From positions 62,001-126,000 of the forward strand of contig JAZQZZ010000049.1 in NCBI GenBank assembly GCA_045634305.1: a stretch of DNA of 64,000 nt, read 5' to 3'. The stretch comes from HGM04593 sp045634305. GTDB taxonomy: Bacteria > Bacteroidota > Bacteroidia > Bacteroidales > Bacteroidaceae. Both the position numbers and the translations under genes were made by a program. Positions 55,842 to 63,772 of the stretch are shown here, piece after piece (the stretch's first letter is position 1; the number at the start of each line of letters is the position of its first letter). The notes under the pieces were generated by a model that was given only the letters and a program-made list of their open reading frames with translations, searched no databases and was not told the DNA's origin.

Positions 55842-56741
55842 ATGAACGACGTTAATGCAAAGGTTCAGGGTTCCGAGAAATTCATTAACCCTGCCAATGG
55901 ATGGTTGACTCTTTTCTTGTCACTTACCGGTCTTGTTGCGGGTATAGCCGTACCGGCTATAATGCTTGGTAATGAATACAGCGACTGGTGGGCACTTATG
56001 TTTGTGTTGCCGCTGGTGTGTATCATCTTCTTGTGCGGCCTTTTTGTGGTGAACCCCAACGAGAGCACTGTGATAACATTCTTTGGAAAGTATGAGGGTA
56101 CAGTGGTCAAAAACGGTTTCTTCTACTACAATCCATTTGCAACAAAAAAGAATATCTCTCTTCGTGCGCGCAACCTCAACGGCGAGCCAATAAAGGTCAA
56201 CGACCTTATGGGTAACCCGATTATGATTGGCGTGGTGCTTGTGTGGAGAGTGAAGGATACTTTCAAGGCTTCGTTCGAGGTGGATGACTATTCACGTTTT
56301 GTCGATGTACAGAGTGAGGCTGCCATACGTAACCTTGCGGGTGCTTATCCATATGATAACCTCGAGAACGAGGATGCAAGCATTACCCTGCGCAACGGTG
56401 GCGAGGAGGTTAACGAACTGCTTGAAAAATCACTTGCCGAGCGTCTTGCCATTGCCGGTATCGAGGTTATGGAGGCGCGAATAAGCTACCTGGCCTATGC
56501 ACCGGAGATTGCAAGTGCAATGCTCCAGCGCCAGCAGGCAACAGCAATGGTTGCAGCACGTCACAAGATTGTTGAGGGTGCTGTGGGTATGGTGCAGATG
56601 GCTCTTGAGCAGCTCTCGGAGAAAGAGATTATAGAGCTCGACGAGGAGAAGAAGGCTGCAATGGTGAGCAATCTGATGGTGGTGCTCACAAGCGACCGCG
56701 CTGCTACACCGGTTGTGAACACTGGTACACTATACCAGTAA
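55842..56741 (+). CDS. SPFH-domain (band 7) membrane protein
   Basis: A 299-aa protein with two N-terminal membrane segments (about 20-42 and 48-70) and an SPFH domain (about 70-265: NPNESTVITFFGKYEGTVVKNGFFYYNPF, VEVDDYSRFVDVQSEAAIRNLA, LAERLAIAGIEVMEARISYLAYAPEIASAMLQRQQATAM). Such proteins form ring-like scaffolds in the membrane and often modulate proteases. It is the first of a plus-strand run with the Arc-like and small membrane protein genes, spaced 12 bp and overlapping by 1 bp. Confidence 0.92.
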   Translation: MNDVNAKVQGSEKFINPANGWLTLFLSLTGLVAGIAVPAIMLGNEYSDWWALMFVLPLVCIIFLCGLFVVNPNESTVITFFGKYEGTVVKNGFFYYNPFATKKNISLRARNLNGEPIKVNDLMGNPIMIGVVLVWRVKDTFKASFEVDDYSRFVDVQSEAAIRNLAGAYPYDNLENEDASITLRNGGEEVNELLEKSLAERLAIAGIEVMEARISYLAYAPEIASAMLQRQQATAMVAARHKIVEGAVGMVQMALEQLSEKEIIELDEEKKAAMVSNLMVVLTSDRAATPVVNTGTLYQ

Positions 56742-56753
56742 AAGGTTGCATGT

Positions 56754-56939
56754 ATGGCAAAAGATAAAAAGTCTTTTGTTTTGAGAATAAACGGCGAAAC
56801 TATGTCGGCGCTCGAGAAATGGGCTGCCGATGAGTTTCGCAGTGTCAATGGGCAATTGGAATTCCTGATTACCGATGCCTTGAGAAAAGCCGGCAGGTTA
56901 AGGAATAATAACGATGAAAACGACGGAAACGTCAACTGA
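56754..56939 (+). CDS. Arc-like ribbon-helix-helix protein
   Basis: A 61-aa protein with the Arc-type fold signature KKSFVLRINGETMSALEKWAADEFRSVNGQLEFLITDALRKAGR. The RINGET strand and following helices suit dimeric ribbon-helix-helix DNA binding. It lies between the SPFH gene and a small membrane protein and shares the TGATG overlap with the latter. Target DNA is unknown; autoregulation of this operon is plausible. Confidence 0.8.
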   Translation: MAKDKKSFVLRINGETMSALEKWAADEFRSVNGQLEFLITDALRKAGRLRNNNDENDGNVN

Positions 56940-57262
56940 TGGGTATGGATGGATTATTGAATTTTTCTGTAGCCTTTGTGCTTGTGGCATTAGCCGTGCT
57001 GCTACTCATGGGAAAGGCCGATCATATGATGGGAAAGTATAAGCCTGCCTTCAAGGACGGCAAGCTCAAGTTTGTGAAATATCGTGACTATGACGCAAAA
57101 CGTGCTCGCCCGGTGGTTGCGCTCATACTGTTGTTTGTGGCACTTTTTGTGGTGTTGGAGTTCGTTTTCCGTCCCTTGCCCGAGTGGTGTGCACTCATTG
57201 TCCTGGCTGTGGTTGCGCCATTTGCGTTTTACATGGAATTCAAGTGCAGGAAAAAAGAGTGA
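56939..57262 (+). CDS. Small membrane protein, DUF3784-like
   Basis: A 107-aa protein with three hydrophobic segments (about 7-24, 57-77 and 82-100) and a polar loop FKDGKLKFVKYRDYDAKRARP between the first two. Layout recalls DUF3784-type proteins, but the match is weak. Its ATG overlaps the Arc-like gene stop by one base, so translation is probably coupled. Function unknown. Confidence 0.72.
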   Translation: MGMDGLLNFSVAFVLVALAVLLLMGKADHMMGKYKPAFKDGKLKFVKYRDYDAKRARPVVALILLFVALFVVLEFVFRPLPEWCALIVLAVVAPFAFYMEFKCRKKE

Positions 57263-57325
57263 AGCTAATGAAGAAAACCGCAGGCCATGTACCGGCCTAT
57301 TTCTTTTAACTTTATTAATCACCCT

Positions 57326-58261
57326 ATGAAACGTCTATTATCACTATTTATGGCATTACTGTTTACAGCTGCCCTTTATGCCGGTGAAGAGGATATCACA
57401 CTCAATACCCCCACCGGTGATATACATGGCAAACTGATGCTCCCCACTGCTGCCACTCCTTGCCCTGTGGTAATAATCATTGCCGGCAGCGGCCCCACCG
57501 ACATGGACGGCAACAATGCAGGAATGACCAACAACTCACTTCTCTACCTTGCCAGGGAACTTGCGGCCAATGGCATAGCCTCGGTGCGCTACGACAAACG
57601 TGGCATTGGAAAGAGCGCGGCAGCCGGCAGCAGAGAGGAGGATTTGCGTTTCGACCATTATATCAATGATGCTGCAGCTTGGGCCGACAAACTTGGCAAT
57701 GATGCCCGTTTCAATAAGATTGTCATTGCCGGGCATAGCGAGGGCTCGCTCATTGGAATGGTGGCGGCTAACCGCAGCAAGACTGTGGATGCTTATGTCT
57801 CAATTGCCGGTTGCGGCAGTCCTGCATATGAGATACTGGAGAAACAGTTGCAAGGACAGCCAATGCAGATTCAGCAAGAGTCGGCTGTCATCTGCAAGGA
57901 GCTACGTGAGGGGCGCACCGTGGAAGAGATTCCTTTCTACTTTTCGGCACTTTATCGCCGGAGCGTTCAGCCCTATCTTATCTCATGGTTTGCATATGAT
58001 CCTGCAGTTGAGATTGCAAGACTCAATATTCCCGTGCTCATTATCCAGGGCGACAAGGATATTCAGGTGGGCACAGAAGAGGCCGCGAAACTGTACGCGG
58101 CACAGCCATCTGCGTCCATGCATATCATTAACGATATGAATCACGTGCTAAAGCACTGCACTACAATGCAACAAATGGCGCAGTTGGCAACATACAAAGA
58201 TGCCGACCTGCCAATCAAACCCGAACTTGTTCCGCTAATCGTTGAGTTCATAAAAAAGTGA
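57326..58261 (+). CDS. Secreted alpha/beta hydrolase
   Basis: A 311-aa hydrolase with signal peptide 1-18 (ending ALYAG). The oxyanion segment IIAGSGPTDMDGNN precedes the nucleophile elbow GHSEG, and the acidic GDKDIQVG and His in NDMNHVLK complete a serine-hydrolase triad. This matches exported Bacteroidales alpha/beta hydrolases with esterase-like predictions. The ATG at 57326 begins the signal peptide. It follows the SPFH operon by 63 bp in the same direction and may be co-transcribed. Substrate unknown. Confidence 0.88.
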   Translation: MKRLLSLFMALLFTAALYAGEEDITLNTPTGDIHGKLMLPTAATPCPVVIIIAGSGPTDMDGNNAGMTNNSLLYLARELAANGIASVRYDKRGIGKSAAAGSREEDLRFDHYINDAAAWADKLGNDARFNKIVIAGHSEGSLIGMVAANRSKTVDAYVSIAGCGSPAYEILEKQLQGQPMQIQQESAVICKELREGRTVEEIPFYFSALYRRSVQPYLISWFAYDPAVEIARLNIPVLIIQGDKDIQVGTEEAAKLYAAQPSASMHIINDMNHVLKHCTTMQQMAQLATYKDADLPIKPELVPLIVEFIKK

Positions 58262-58297
58262 GCTAAGGACTCTCCGCCTTTTGGCGCTTTCGTAATA

Positions 58298-58339
58298 AAA
58301 ATCAGCACAGGAACGATTAATCGTTCCTGTGCTGATTTT
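58298..58339. terminator. Bidirectional terminator
   Basis: A perfect 42-bp palindrome with 21-bp arms and no loop bases apart from the TTAA centre (58317-58320). It begins with AAAA and ends with TTTT. It serves the convergent hydrolase and nadA genes. Confidence 0.92.
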
Positions 58340-58353
58340 ATACCTTCACTCTC

Positions 58354-59334
58354 TTATTTTGACAATTCCAACATCCTTACAATAGGTTTCTTGGCCTCGG
58401 TGCGCAACTGCTCATCGAGTTCAACAACCGGCCACTCATATTTGAGTGTGTTATAAAGCTTCTCAAGAGTATTCAGGCGCATGTAACCGCACTCATTGCA
58501 AGCGCAAGGGCCTGTTGATGGCGGTACAGGCAAGAACAACTTCTCGGGGCATCGTTTCGTCATCTCGTGCAGAATTCCGCTCTCTGTAGCCACGATGAAC
58601 TCTGTAGCCTCGTCATTCTGTGCAAACGACAGGATGGCAGCCGTTGAGCCAACAAAATCGGCAAGTGCAAGCACGCCGCTCTTGCATTCGGGGTGCGCAA
58701 GCACCTTAGCAGCCGGGTGTGCTGCCTTAAGTTCAACAATCTTCTCAATTGAGAACTGTTCGTGAACGTGACAACCGCCGTTCCACAATAGCATGTTGCG
58801 TCCGGTAACGGCATTCAGGTAACCGCCCAGGTTCTTGTCAGGGGCAAAGATAATCTTCTCGTCCTTGGGGAAACTCTCCACAATGGTACGTGCATTCGTT
58901 GATGTAACCACAATATCTGTCAACGCCTTCACAGCTGCCGAAGTATTTACATATGCCACAACCTTGTGACCGGGATGCAGCGCCTTGAACTTAGCCAGCT
59001 CTTCGGCCGGGCAACTCTCGGCAAGTGAACAGCCGGCGTTAAGGTCGGGGATAAGTACCTTCTTCTCGGGCGAGAGAATCTTGTTTGTCTCGGCCATGAA
59101 ATGAACGCCGCACATCACAAGGATGTCTGCAGTTGTCTTTTCGGCAATCTGCGCTAGGGCAAGGCTGTCGCCAACAAAATCGGCAACATCCTGAATGGTG
59201 CCATCGGTGTAATAGTGCGCAAGCACAACTGCATTCTTCTCCTCACACAAACGGCGAATCTCGGCTTTCAGGTCAATACCCTCGGGAACCGCTTCACTGA
59301 TATATCCCTTCTCAATCCACTCTTGTCTTATCAT
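58354..59334 (-). CDS. nadA: Quinolinate synthase
   Basis: A 326-aa iron-sulfur enzyme that condenses iminoaspartate with dihydroxyacetone phosphate to quinolinate for NAD synthesis. Three repeated domains supply one Cys each for the 4Fe-4S cluster: Cys75 (MCGVHFM), Cys188 (NGGCHVHE) and the CACNEC cluster at 277-282. The HYYTD motif near residue 40 and GSTAAILSF are also typical. NadB and NadC are not in the window. It is alone on its transcript. Confidence 0.97.
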   Translation of the reverse strand: MIRQEWIEKGYISEAVPEGIDLKAEIRRLCEEKNAVVLAHYYTDGTIQDVADFVGDSLALAQIAEKTTADILVMCGVHFMAETNKILSPEKKVLIPDLNAGCSLAESCPAEELAKFKALHPGHKVVAYVNTSAAVKALTDIVVTSTNARTIVESFPKDEKIIFAPDKNLGGYLNAVTGRNMLLWNGGCHVHEQFSIEKIVELKAAHPAAKVLAHPECKSGVLALADFVGSTAAILSFAQNDEATEFIVATESGILHEMTKRCPEKLFLPVPPSTGPCACNECGYMRLNTLEKLYNTLKYEWPVVELDEQLRTEAKKPIVRMLELSK

Positions 59335-59415
59335 GATTGTTACTGTTTACGTTCTATAGTTCGAAGATAATAAAGAAACAAATATTACAATATATATAAC
59401 GTCAAAAGAGACGCT

Positions 59416-60627
59416 TTACATTTTGGCACCGAACTTGCCGCCGCCCATCTTGCCACCGGTCTTTGTTCCACCAACATTCTTTGCGGCAAAAATGTTCTCG
59501 CCATAGTTCACGGCCTTGAAACCTGCGTCTTGCTTGCGGCGGAACGCAATCTCAATGAGACGGTCGATGAGGGCTGTGAAGTTGATGCCGCTGTACTCCC
59601 AAAGGTAGAATGAGAGTGAACCGGGGATGGTGTTGATTTCGTTGACGAAGATGTCGCCTGTTGCCTCGTCTATGATGAAATCGATGCGTGCCACGCCGTC
59701 GCATGAGAGTGCACGGAATGTGTCGCATGCTGCCTTTTGGATGAAATCGGTGCTCTCCTTTGGCAGGTTGGCAGGGATTTCTCGTACTGTCGACTGCATG
59801 CCCTGTGACTGTTTGCCGCCACCATTCATGTATTTGTCCTGATATGAGAGTATCTCACCACTGCGCACGGGAACTTCGCAAACCGATGGCTGGCACTCGT
59901 AGTAGTTGCCGAGCACGGCACAGTTCACCTCTTTAAGTTTCTGTACGTACTTTTCAATGATTACACGGCTGGTGAATGAAATTGCATAGTCAACGGCATC
60001 GAGCAGCTCTTCGCGGTTGTGTGCAGCACGTATACCTACACTTGAACCGCTGTTGGCAGGTTTCACGATTACAGGGTAACCGAGCTTTGCCTCAATGCCG
60101 GCAACGGTCTCGTCCTGCTTGTCGCTCCACTCCTTGTCGCTGAACCAATAGTAGTCGATTACGGGGATGCCGCACTCTTTGAGAATCATCTTCATGGTAA
60201 TCTTGTCCATGCCGTTTGCCGATGCGAGAGTGTTGCAGCCGGTGTAGGGGATACCCGAGAATTCCATGACGCCCTGAAAGGTTCCGTCCTCGCAGTTTGT
60301 GCCATGGAGGGCTGGTAGTATTACATCAAGGCGTGTTACAACCTCCTTCTGAAACATTCCCTTTTTGGTACGGTAGAGGTTGGTGTCGCCATAGATGGGT
60401 TTCATGTAAACCTCCTCGCACATTGAGAGGAGCTTCTTTGGGTCGCGGTAGTTGGCAACATTGCGCAGTGCCTCGCCGGTGTACCATTTGCCCTCCTTGG
60501 TGATGTATATCGGGGTTATCTCATACTTTTCTGTGTCCATTGCAGCCATTGCCTGGTTGGCTGTGATTACTGAAATCTCGTTCTCGACGGAGCGACCGCC
60601 AAAAACAACTCCTACGTTTGTCTTCAT
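59416..60627 (-). CDS. D-alanine-D-alanine ligase family protein
   Basis: A 403-aa ATP-grasp ligase. The N-terminal substrate region has VVFGGRSVENEISVITA and LPALHGTNCEDGTFQG; the ATP-grasp core has PVIVKPANSGSSVGI, and the metal-binding end FVNEINTIPGSLSFYLWE. It could make D-Ala-D-Ala for peptidoglycan or a related D-dipeptide; the loop GGGKQSQGMQSTVREIPA differs from common Ddl enzymes. The C terminus has an extra Gly/Lys tail (GGTKTGGKMGGGKFGAKM). It follows the membrane Mur-ligase-like gene in the same direction. Confidence 0.88.
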   Translation of the reverse strand: MKTNVGVVFGGRSVENEISVITANQAMAAMDTEKYEITPIYITKEGKWYTGEALRNVANYRDPKKLLSMCEEVYMKPIYGDTNLYRTKKGMFQKEVVTRLDVILPALHGTNCEDGTFQGVMEFSGIPYTGCNTLASANGMDKITMKMILKECGIPVIDYYWFSDKEWSDKQDETVAGIEAKLGYPVIVKPANSGSSVGIRAAHNREELLDAVDYAISFTSRVIIEKYVQKLKEVNCAVLGNYYECQPSVCEVPVRSGEILSYQDKYMNGGGKQSQGMQSTVREIPANLPKESTDFIQKAACDTFRALSCDGVARIDFIIDEATGDIFVNEINTIPGSLSFYLWEYSGINFTALIDRLIEIAFRRKQDAGFKAVNYGENIFAAKNVGGTKTGGKMGGGKFGAKM

Positions 60628-60661
60628 TACTGTTATATTTGTTATAGTTCTATTTTATTGT

Positions 60662-60695
60662 TAAAGGCCCAAAAGGGCTAAAAGGGTTAAAAGGC
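60662..60695. repeat. AAAGGGC-type intergenic repeat
   Basis: AAAGGCCCAAAAGGGCTAAAAGGGTTAAAAGGCC between the Mur-ligase-like gene and the Ddl-like gene, matching the loci at 50570-50605 and 54843-54903. Confidence 0.65.
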
Positions 60696-60751
60696 CTGTT
60701 ATTAGGGGCGGCATACCCAGCCCCTGCAGGTGCAAAAACCTGACCTGCGGT

Positions 60752-62302
60752 TTACTTGAAATTGTCGGGCAGGTCGTTCTCATATAGCACCACGTCGCCG
60801 GCACGCAGAATCTGCGAGAGGTGTGCGAGTGCGTGGTTCAACGAGTCGGCAAGGAAGTAGCTGCCCCGGGGCATACCTCCTTCGTCAATTCCGTTCTTAA
60901 TGGCGTCGCGGTTGGTGGCGTTGACAATAATCGCATAGTCACAACTCACGGCTATTGTGCGGCCAAGTTCCTTGTTCGCCTCGGCCTGACGTGTACCCAT
61001 CTCTACAAATCCCGGTGTTATGACAATGCGCTTGTTTTCCTCGCTGACGGTAAAACTCTTGAGCACGCCAAGCGCCATTTTGGCTCCTTGTGGGTTCGAG
61101 TTGTAGGCATCGTCGAGCACGGTGATGCCGTTAGAAACCTTCATTGACAGGCGGTGCTCGACAGGTTGCAGGCGCGCGATGGCATTCTTCTGCTTGTTCA
61201 CGGGAACGCCAAGATAATCGGCTACAGCTGTCGCTGCCAGAATATTGAGCAGGTTGCCGACGCCCAGTAGGCGGCTGCAGAACTGCTCACCACCATTGAG
61301 GGTGAACGAAACGCCGCTTGCCCCATATCTTACATCGGTAGCTTTGTAGTCGCCGTTGCCGTCAACAGCATAGCGTATGAGCTTGCAGGGGCTGGTGATG
61401 CCGTTGTAGCTGCTGATGTATGGTGAGTCGTTGTTGATAACTCCCAAACCATTTGCGGGTAGTGAGTTAATGAGTTCGAACTTTGTGTTCTGTATGTTTT
61501 CAATGGTCTTGAATGTCTCCAGGTGCATCTCGCCCACTGCAGTCACGATACCTATTGTGGGGTGCACCAGGTCGCAGATCTCTTTGATGTCATTGCTCTG
61601 TTTTGCTCCCATCTCAACGATGAATACCTGATGATAAGGGCGCAGATGTTCGCGAATGGTGCGTATAACGCCGAGCAGGGTGTTGAAGTTGCCCGGTGTG
61701 ACCAGGACATTATATTTCTCGGAAAGTACACCGGCAAGGTAGTTCTTGGTACTTGTCTTTCCGAAACTGCCGGTTACACCAATGACAATGAGGTTCCTGT
61801 TGCTCTCGATGATGCGTTTTGCATCGTTGTAATAGTGGCGATTAATGGCCTTTTCAATTGGGGTGTTCACAAGGTTGGCAAGCAACATGATGATGTTTGA
61901 GAACACAAGTGATGCGCCGATGATTGCCATTGCCCATTTGCCTGCAAGGAAAATGGCAAGCAAGGCTATGGCAATGAAGAGTATTATGTTTGTTGCAAAC
62001 AGTCGCTTCACGCGCATAGTGTATACAAGTGGCGTCTTGAACTTTTCACCGAAACAGTGGAACCATGCGGCAGCGGTAACTCCTGCGGCAAAGCCGAAAC
62101 CGAAATAGCCCGGGATGAATGCGCCGGCAAACATAATGACAGCAAAGAGACGTTTGATGCCAATGATGTTGCCAGGGAAGAGCCAGCGGAAATAGCGGCT
62201 GTTACGATACGACGCAAGCTGGAACATGTGGATGTCAAACTTGGCAATCATTATGAAGAACAGCAATGCCACAATGGCATATTTGATTGTAAAATGGTCC
62301 AT
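60752..62302 (-). CDS. Membrane-anchored Mur ligase-like protein (MurF-related)
   Basis: A 516-aa protein. The first 150 residues contain four to five hydrophobic segments instead of the UDP-binding N-terminal domain of MurF. The Mur ligase central domain follows with the ATP loop GVTGSFGKTST (175-185), a second segment VEMGAKQSNDIKEICDLVHP, and NINNDSP-type sequence. The C-terminal domain carries RLQPVEHRLSMKVSNGITVLDDAYNSNPQGAKMAL, typical of MurF. It would ligate an amino acid or dipeptide to an acceptor, perhaps at the membrane. It begins 1 bp after the hydrolase gene and precedes the Ddl-like gene. Confidence 0.88.
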   Translation of the reverse strand: MDHFTIKYAIVALLFFIMIAKFDIHMFQLASYRNSRYFRWLFPGNIIGIKRLFAVIMFAGAFIPGYFGFGFAAGVTAAAWFHCFGEKFKTPLVYTMRVKRLFATNIILFIAIALLAIFLAGKWAMAIIGASLVFSNIIMLLANLVNTPIEKAINRHYYNDAKRIIESNRNLIVIGVTGSFGKTSTKNYLAGVLSEKYNVLVTPGNFNTLLGVIRTIREHLRPYHQVFIVEMGAKQSNDIKEICDLVHPTIGIVTAVGEMHLETFKTIENIQNTKFELINSLPANGLGVINNDSPYISSYNGITSPCKLIRYAVDGNGDYKATDVRYGASGVSFTLNGGEQFCSRLLGVGNLLNILAATAVADYLGVPVNKQKNAIARLQPVEHRLSMKVSNGITVLDDAYNSNPQGAKMALGVLKSFTVSEENKRIVITPGFVEMGTRQAEANKELGRTIAVSCDYAIIVNATNRDAIKNGIDEGGMPRGSYFLADSLNHALAHLSQILRAGDVVLYENDLPDNFK

Positions 62303-62303
62303 T

Positions 62304-63062
62304 TCAGTCTATTTTGAAGAAGTTTTTTATTACTGCAGTGAAGAGTCCCTGGTTCTCGAGGAAAGAGAAGTGTCCTGTGCCGTGAGCCACAACAAGGCCG
62401 GCATCGGGGATAAGCTTTTCCATAGTCTTGGCATCGCTCAATGGTGTGGCGGTGTCAAGGTTGCCCCAGAAAAGCAGGGTGGGGGCTTTGATAGCCGGCA
62501 TCAGGTGCTTGAGGTCTTCGTTGACTACCTTTGAAAGGATGGCACGCATCATTGGCGATGCGTTGTTGTAGTCGCTGGAGCCCGCTCCCTTGCGGCGCTT
62601 GTCAATGATGGCCTGTGCCTTTGCTTTTGGCAAGAATGTGTTGCACAGCCATTTCATAGCTTTGAATGTATATACCTTCCAGTAGTATTTCAACGGTCGT
62701 TTGGGCTTTACTCCGGCAGCATCCACCAGTACCACTCGGCTCACCGCGTTGCGCGATGCATAGACAATGCTCACGCGTCCGCCAAAAGAGTGACCCATGA
62801 GCGCGGGGCGCTCGATGCCGTTCTCCTTGGCAAACTGCTCCACCATACGGGTGTACTCCTCCACGCCCCATACCGTTGTTGGCTCCTGCGATGCTCCAAA
62901 GCCCGGGAAATCGAAACTGTATGTGGTGTAGGCCTTTGAAAGCACCCCGTTGATGTGTTTGAAGATGTCGCCTGTACATCCCCAACCATGCAACAGGAAA
63001 ACGGGTTCCCCGCTGCCTTGCCTGGTGATGTTTACGTTAATGCCGTTGTAATTGTAGACCAT
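62304..63062 (-). CDS. Alpha/beta hydrolase
   Basis: A 252-aa cytoplasmic-type hydrolase with HGWGCTGDIFKHI near the N terminus, the nucleophile elbow MGHSFGG, GNLDTATPL for the acidic residue and GTGHFSFLE for the His. There is no signal peptide. Its stop and the next gene's start are almost adjacent, so it is tightly coupled with the Mur-ligase-like gene, and it starts 10 bp after the secreted protein at 63073. A role in trimming or activating the ligase substrate is only a guess. Confidence 0.9.
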   Translation of the reverse strand: MVYNYNGINVNITRQGSGEPVFLLHGWGCTGDIFKHINGVLSKAYTTYSFDFPGFGASQEPTTVWGVEEYTRMVEQFAKENGIERPALMGHSFGGRVSIVYASRNAVSRVVLVDAAGVKPKRPLKYYWKVYTFKAMKWLCNTFLPKAKAQAIIDKRRKGAGSSDYNNASPMMRAILSKVVNEDLKHLMPAIKAPTLLFWGNLDTATPLSDAKTMEKLIPDAGLVVAHGTGHFSFLENQGLFTAVIKNFFKID

Positions 63063-63072
63063 TTCGATATAA

Positions 63073-63693
63073 TTACTTTACAGAAACTTTTTTACCGTCG
63101 ACAATGTATATGCCGGGTTTTGTAATGTTGTCAATCCTGCGTCCGCAAAGGTCATAAATGACTTTCACCTTTGCGTTTCCACCTTTCACCTCGTTGATGC
63201 CGGTCTCCACGTCACTGCTCTTTGTAACTGTCAACGATGTGAGGTAGATGGTGCGGCCAACCTCGCCATAGAGATAGAATGCATTGTAGCCTTCTATAAA
63301 TTCAATTGTCTTCTCGGCAGTTGTGTTGTCCAATGAGATACTGCTCAATCCGTAGTCAACGTGGGCGTTGTATTTACTGGAAGAGTTCTTCACCTTCATC
63401 TCGGTGAGGCTATAACCCTCGGGTACTGTGATTGTGTACTTGATGGGGGTTGCAACGCCTTCGTTTACGTACAATGTGAACTTGCTATTGTAGTATTTCA
63501 TTGCACCTGCCTCGTTGCCGTTGGCGTCGGTTGATACAATTTGTAAACCGTCGGCACTTGTCCACATGGAACGTGTATCTTTGTCGCCCCATTTGCCGTC
63601 GAATGTTCCTTTTGAAAAATCAACGCTTTCCTGTGCAATAGCAGCGGTGAACATTGTCATCAAAAGGGAAAAAATAAGAGTAAATCTTTTCAT
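63073..63693 (-). CDS. Secreted beta-domain protein with T9SS tail
   Basis: A 206-aa exported protein. Signal peptide 1-21 (ending TAAIAQ) and one beta-rich domain (about 25-160, KYTITVPEGYSLTEMKVKNSSSK; similar domains occur within the sialidases near residues 380-525 and 920-1060). The tail ends PGIYIVDGKKVSVK. It has no catalytic motif, so it may be a stand-alone glycan-binding or surface protein. The ATG at 63693 starts the signal peptide; an in-frame start 36 bases upstream is unlikely. It is 10 bp upstream of the hydrolase gene. Confidence 0.8.
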   Translation of the reverse strand: MKRFTLIFSLLMTMFTAAIAQESVDFSKGTFDGKWGDKDTRSMWTSADGLQIVSTDANGNEAGAMKYYNSKFTLYVNEGVATPIKYTITVPEGYSLTEMKVKNSSSKYNAHVDYGLSSISLDNTTAEKTIEFIEGYNAFYLYGEVGRTIYLTSLTVTKSSDVETGINEVKGGNAKVKVIYDLCGRRIDNITKPGIYIVDGKKVSVK

Positions 63694-63728
63694 AGGCTTA
63701 TGAATCGTGTTTTTGATTTTATTGTTCA

Positions 63729-63763
63729 ATACCGTATCTTCGGTAGCTCCGAAGATACGGTAT
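63729..63763 (-). terminator. Strong hairpin after edge gene
   Basis: A perfect 15-bp stem (ATACCGTATCTTCGG at 63729-63743, complement at 63749-63763, loop TAGCT), 10 bp beyond the stop of the gene that crosses the right edge. There is no T run on the minus strand, so it may be a terminator or a processing/stability hairpin. Confidence 0.65.
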
Positions 63764-63772
63764 GTATGGTCC

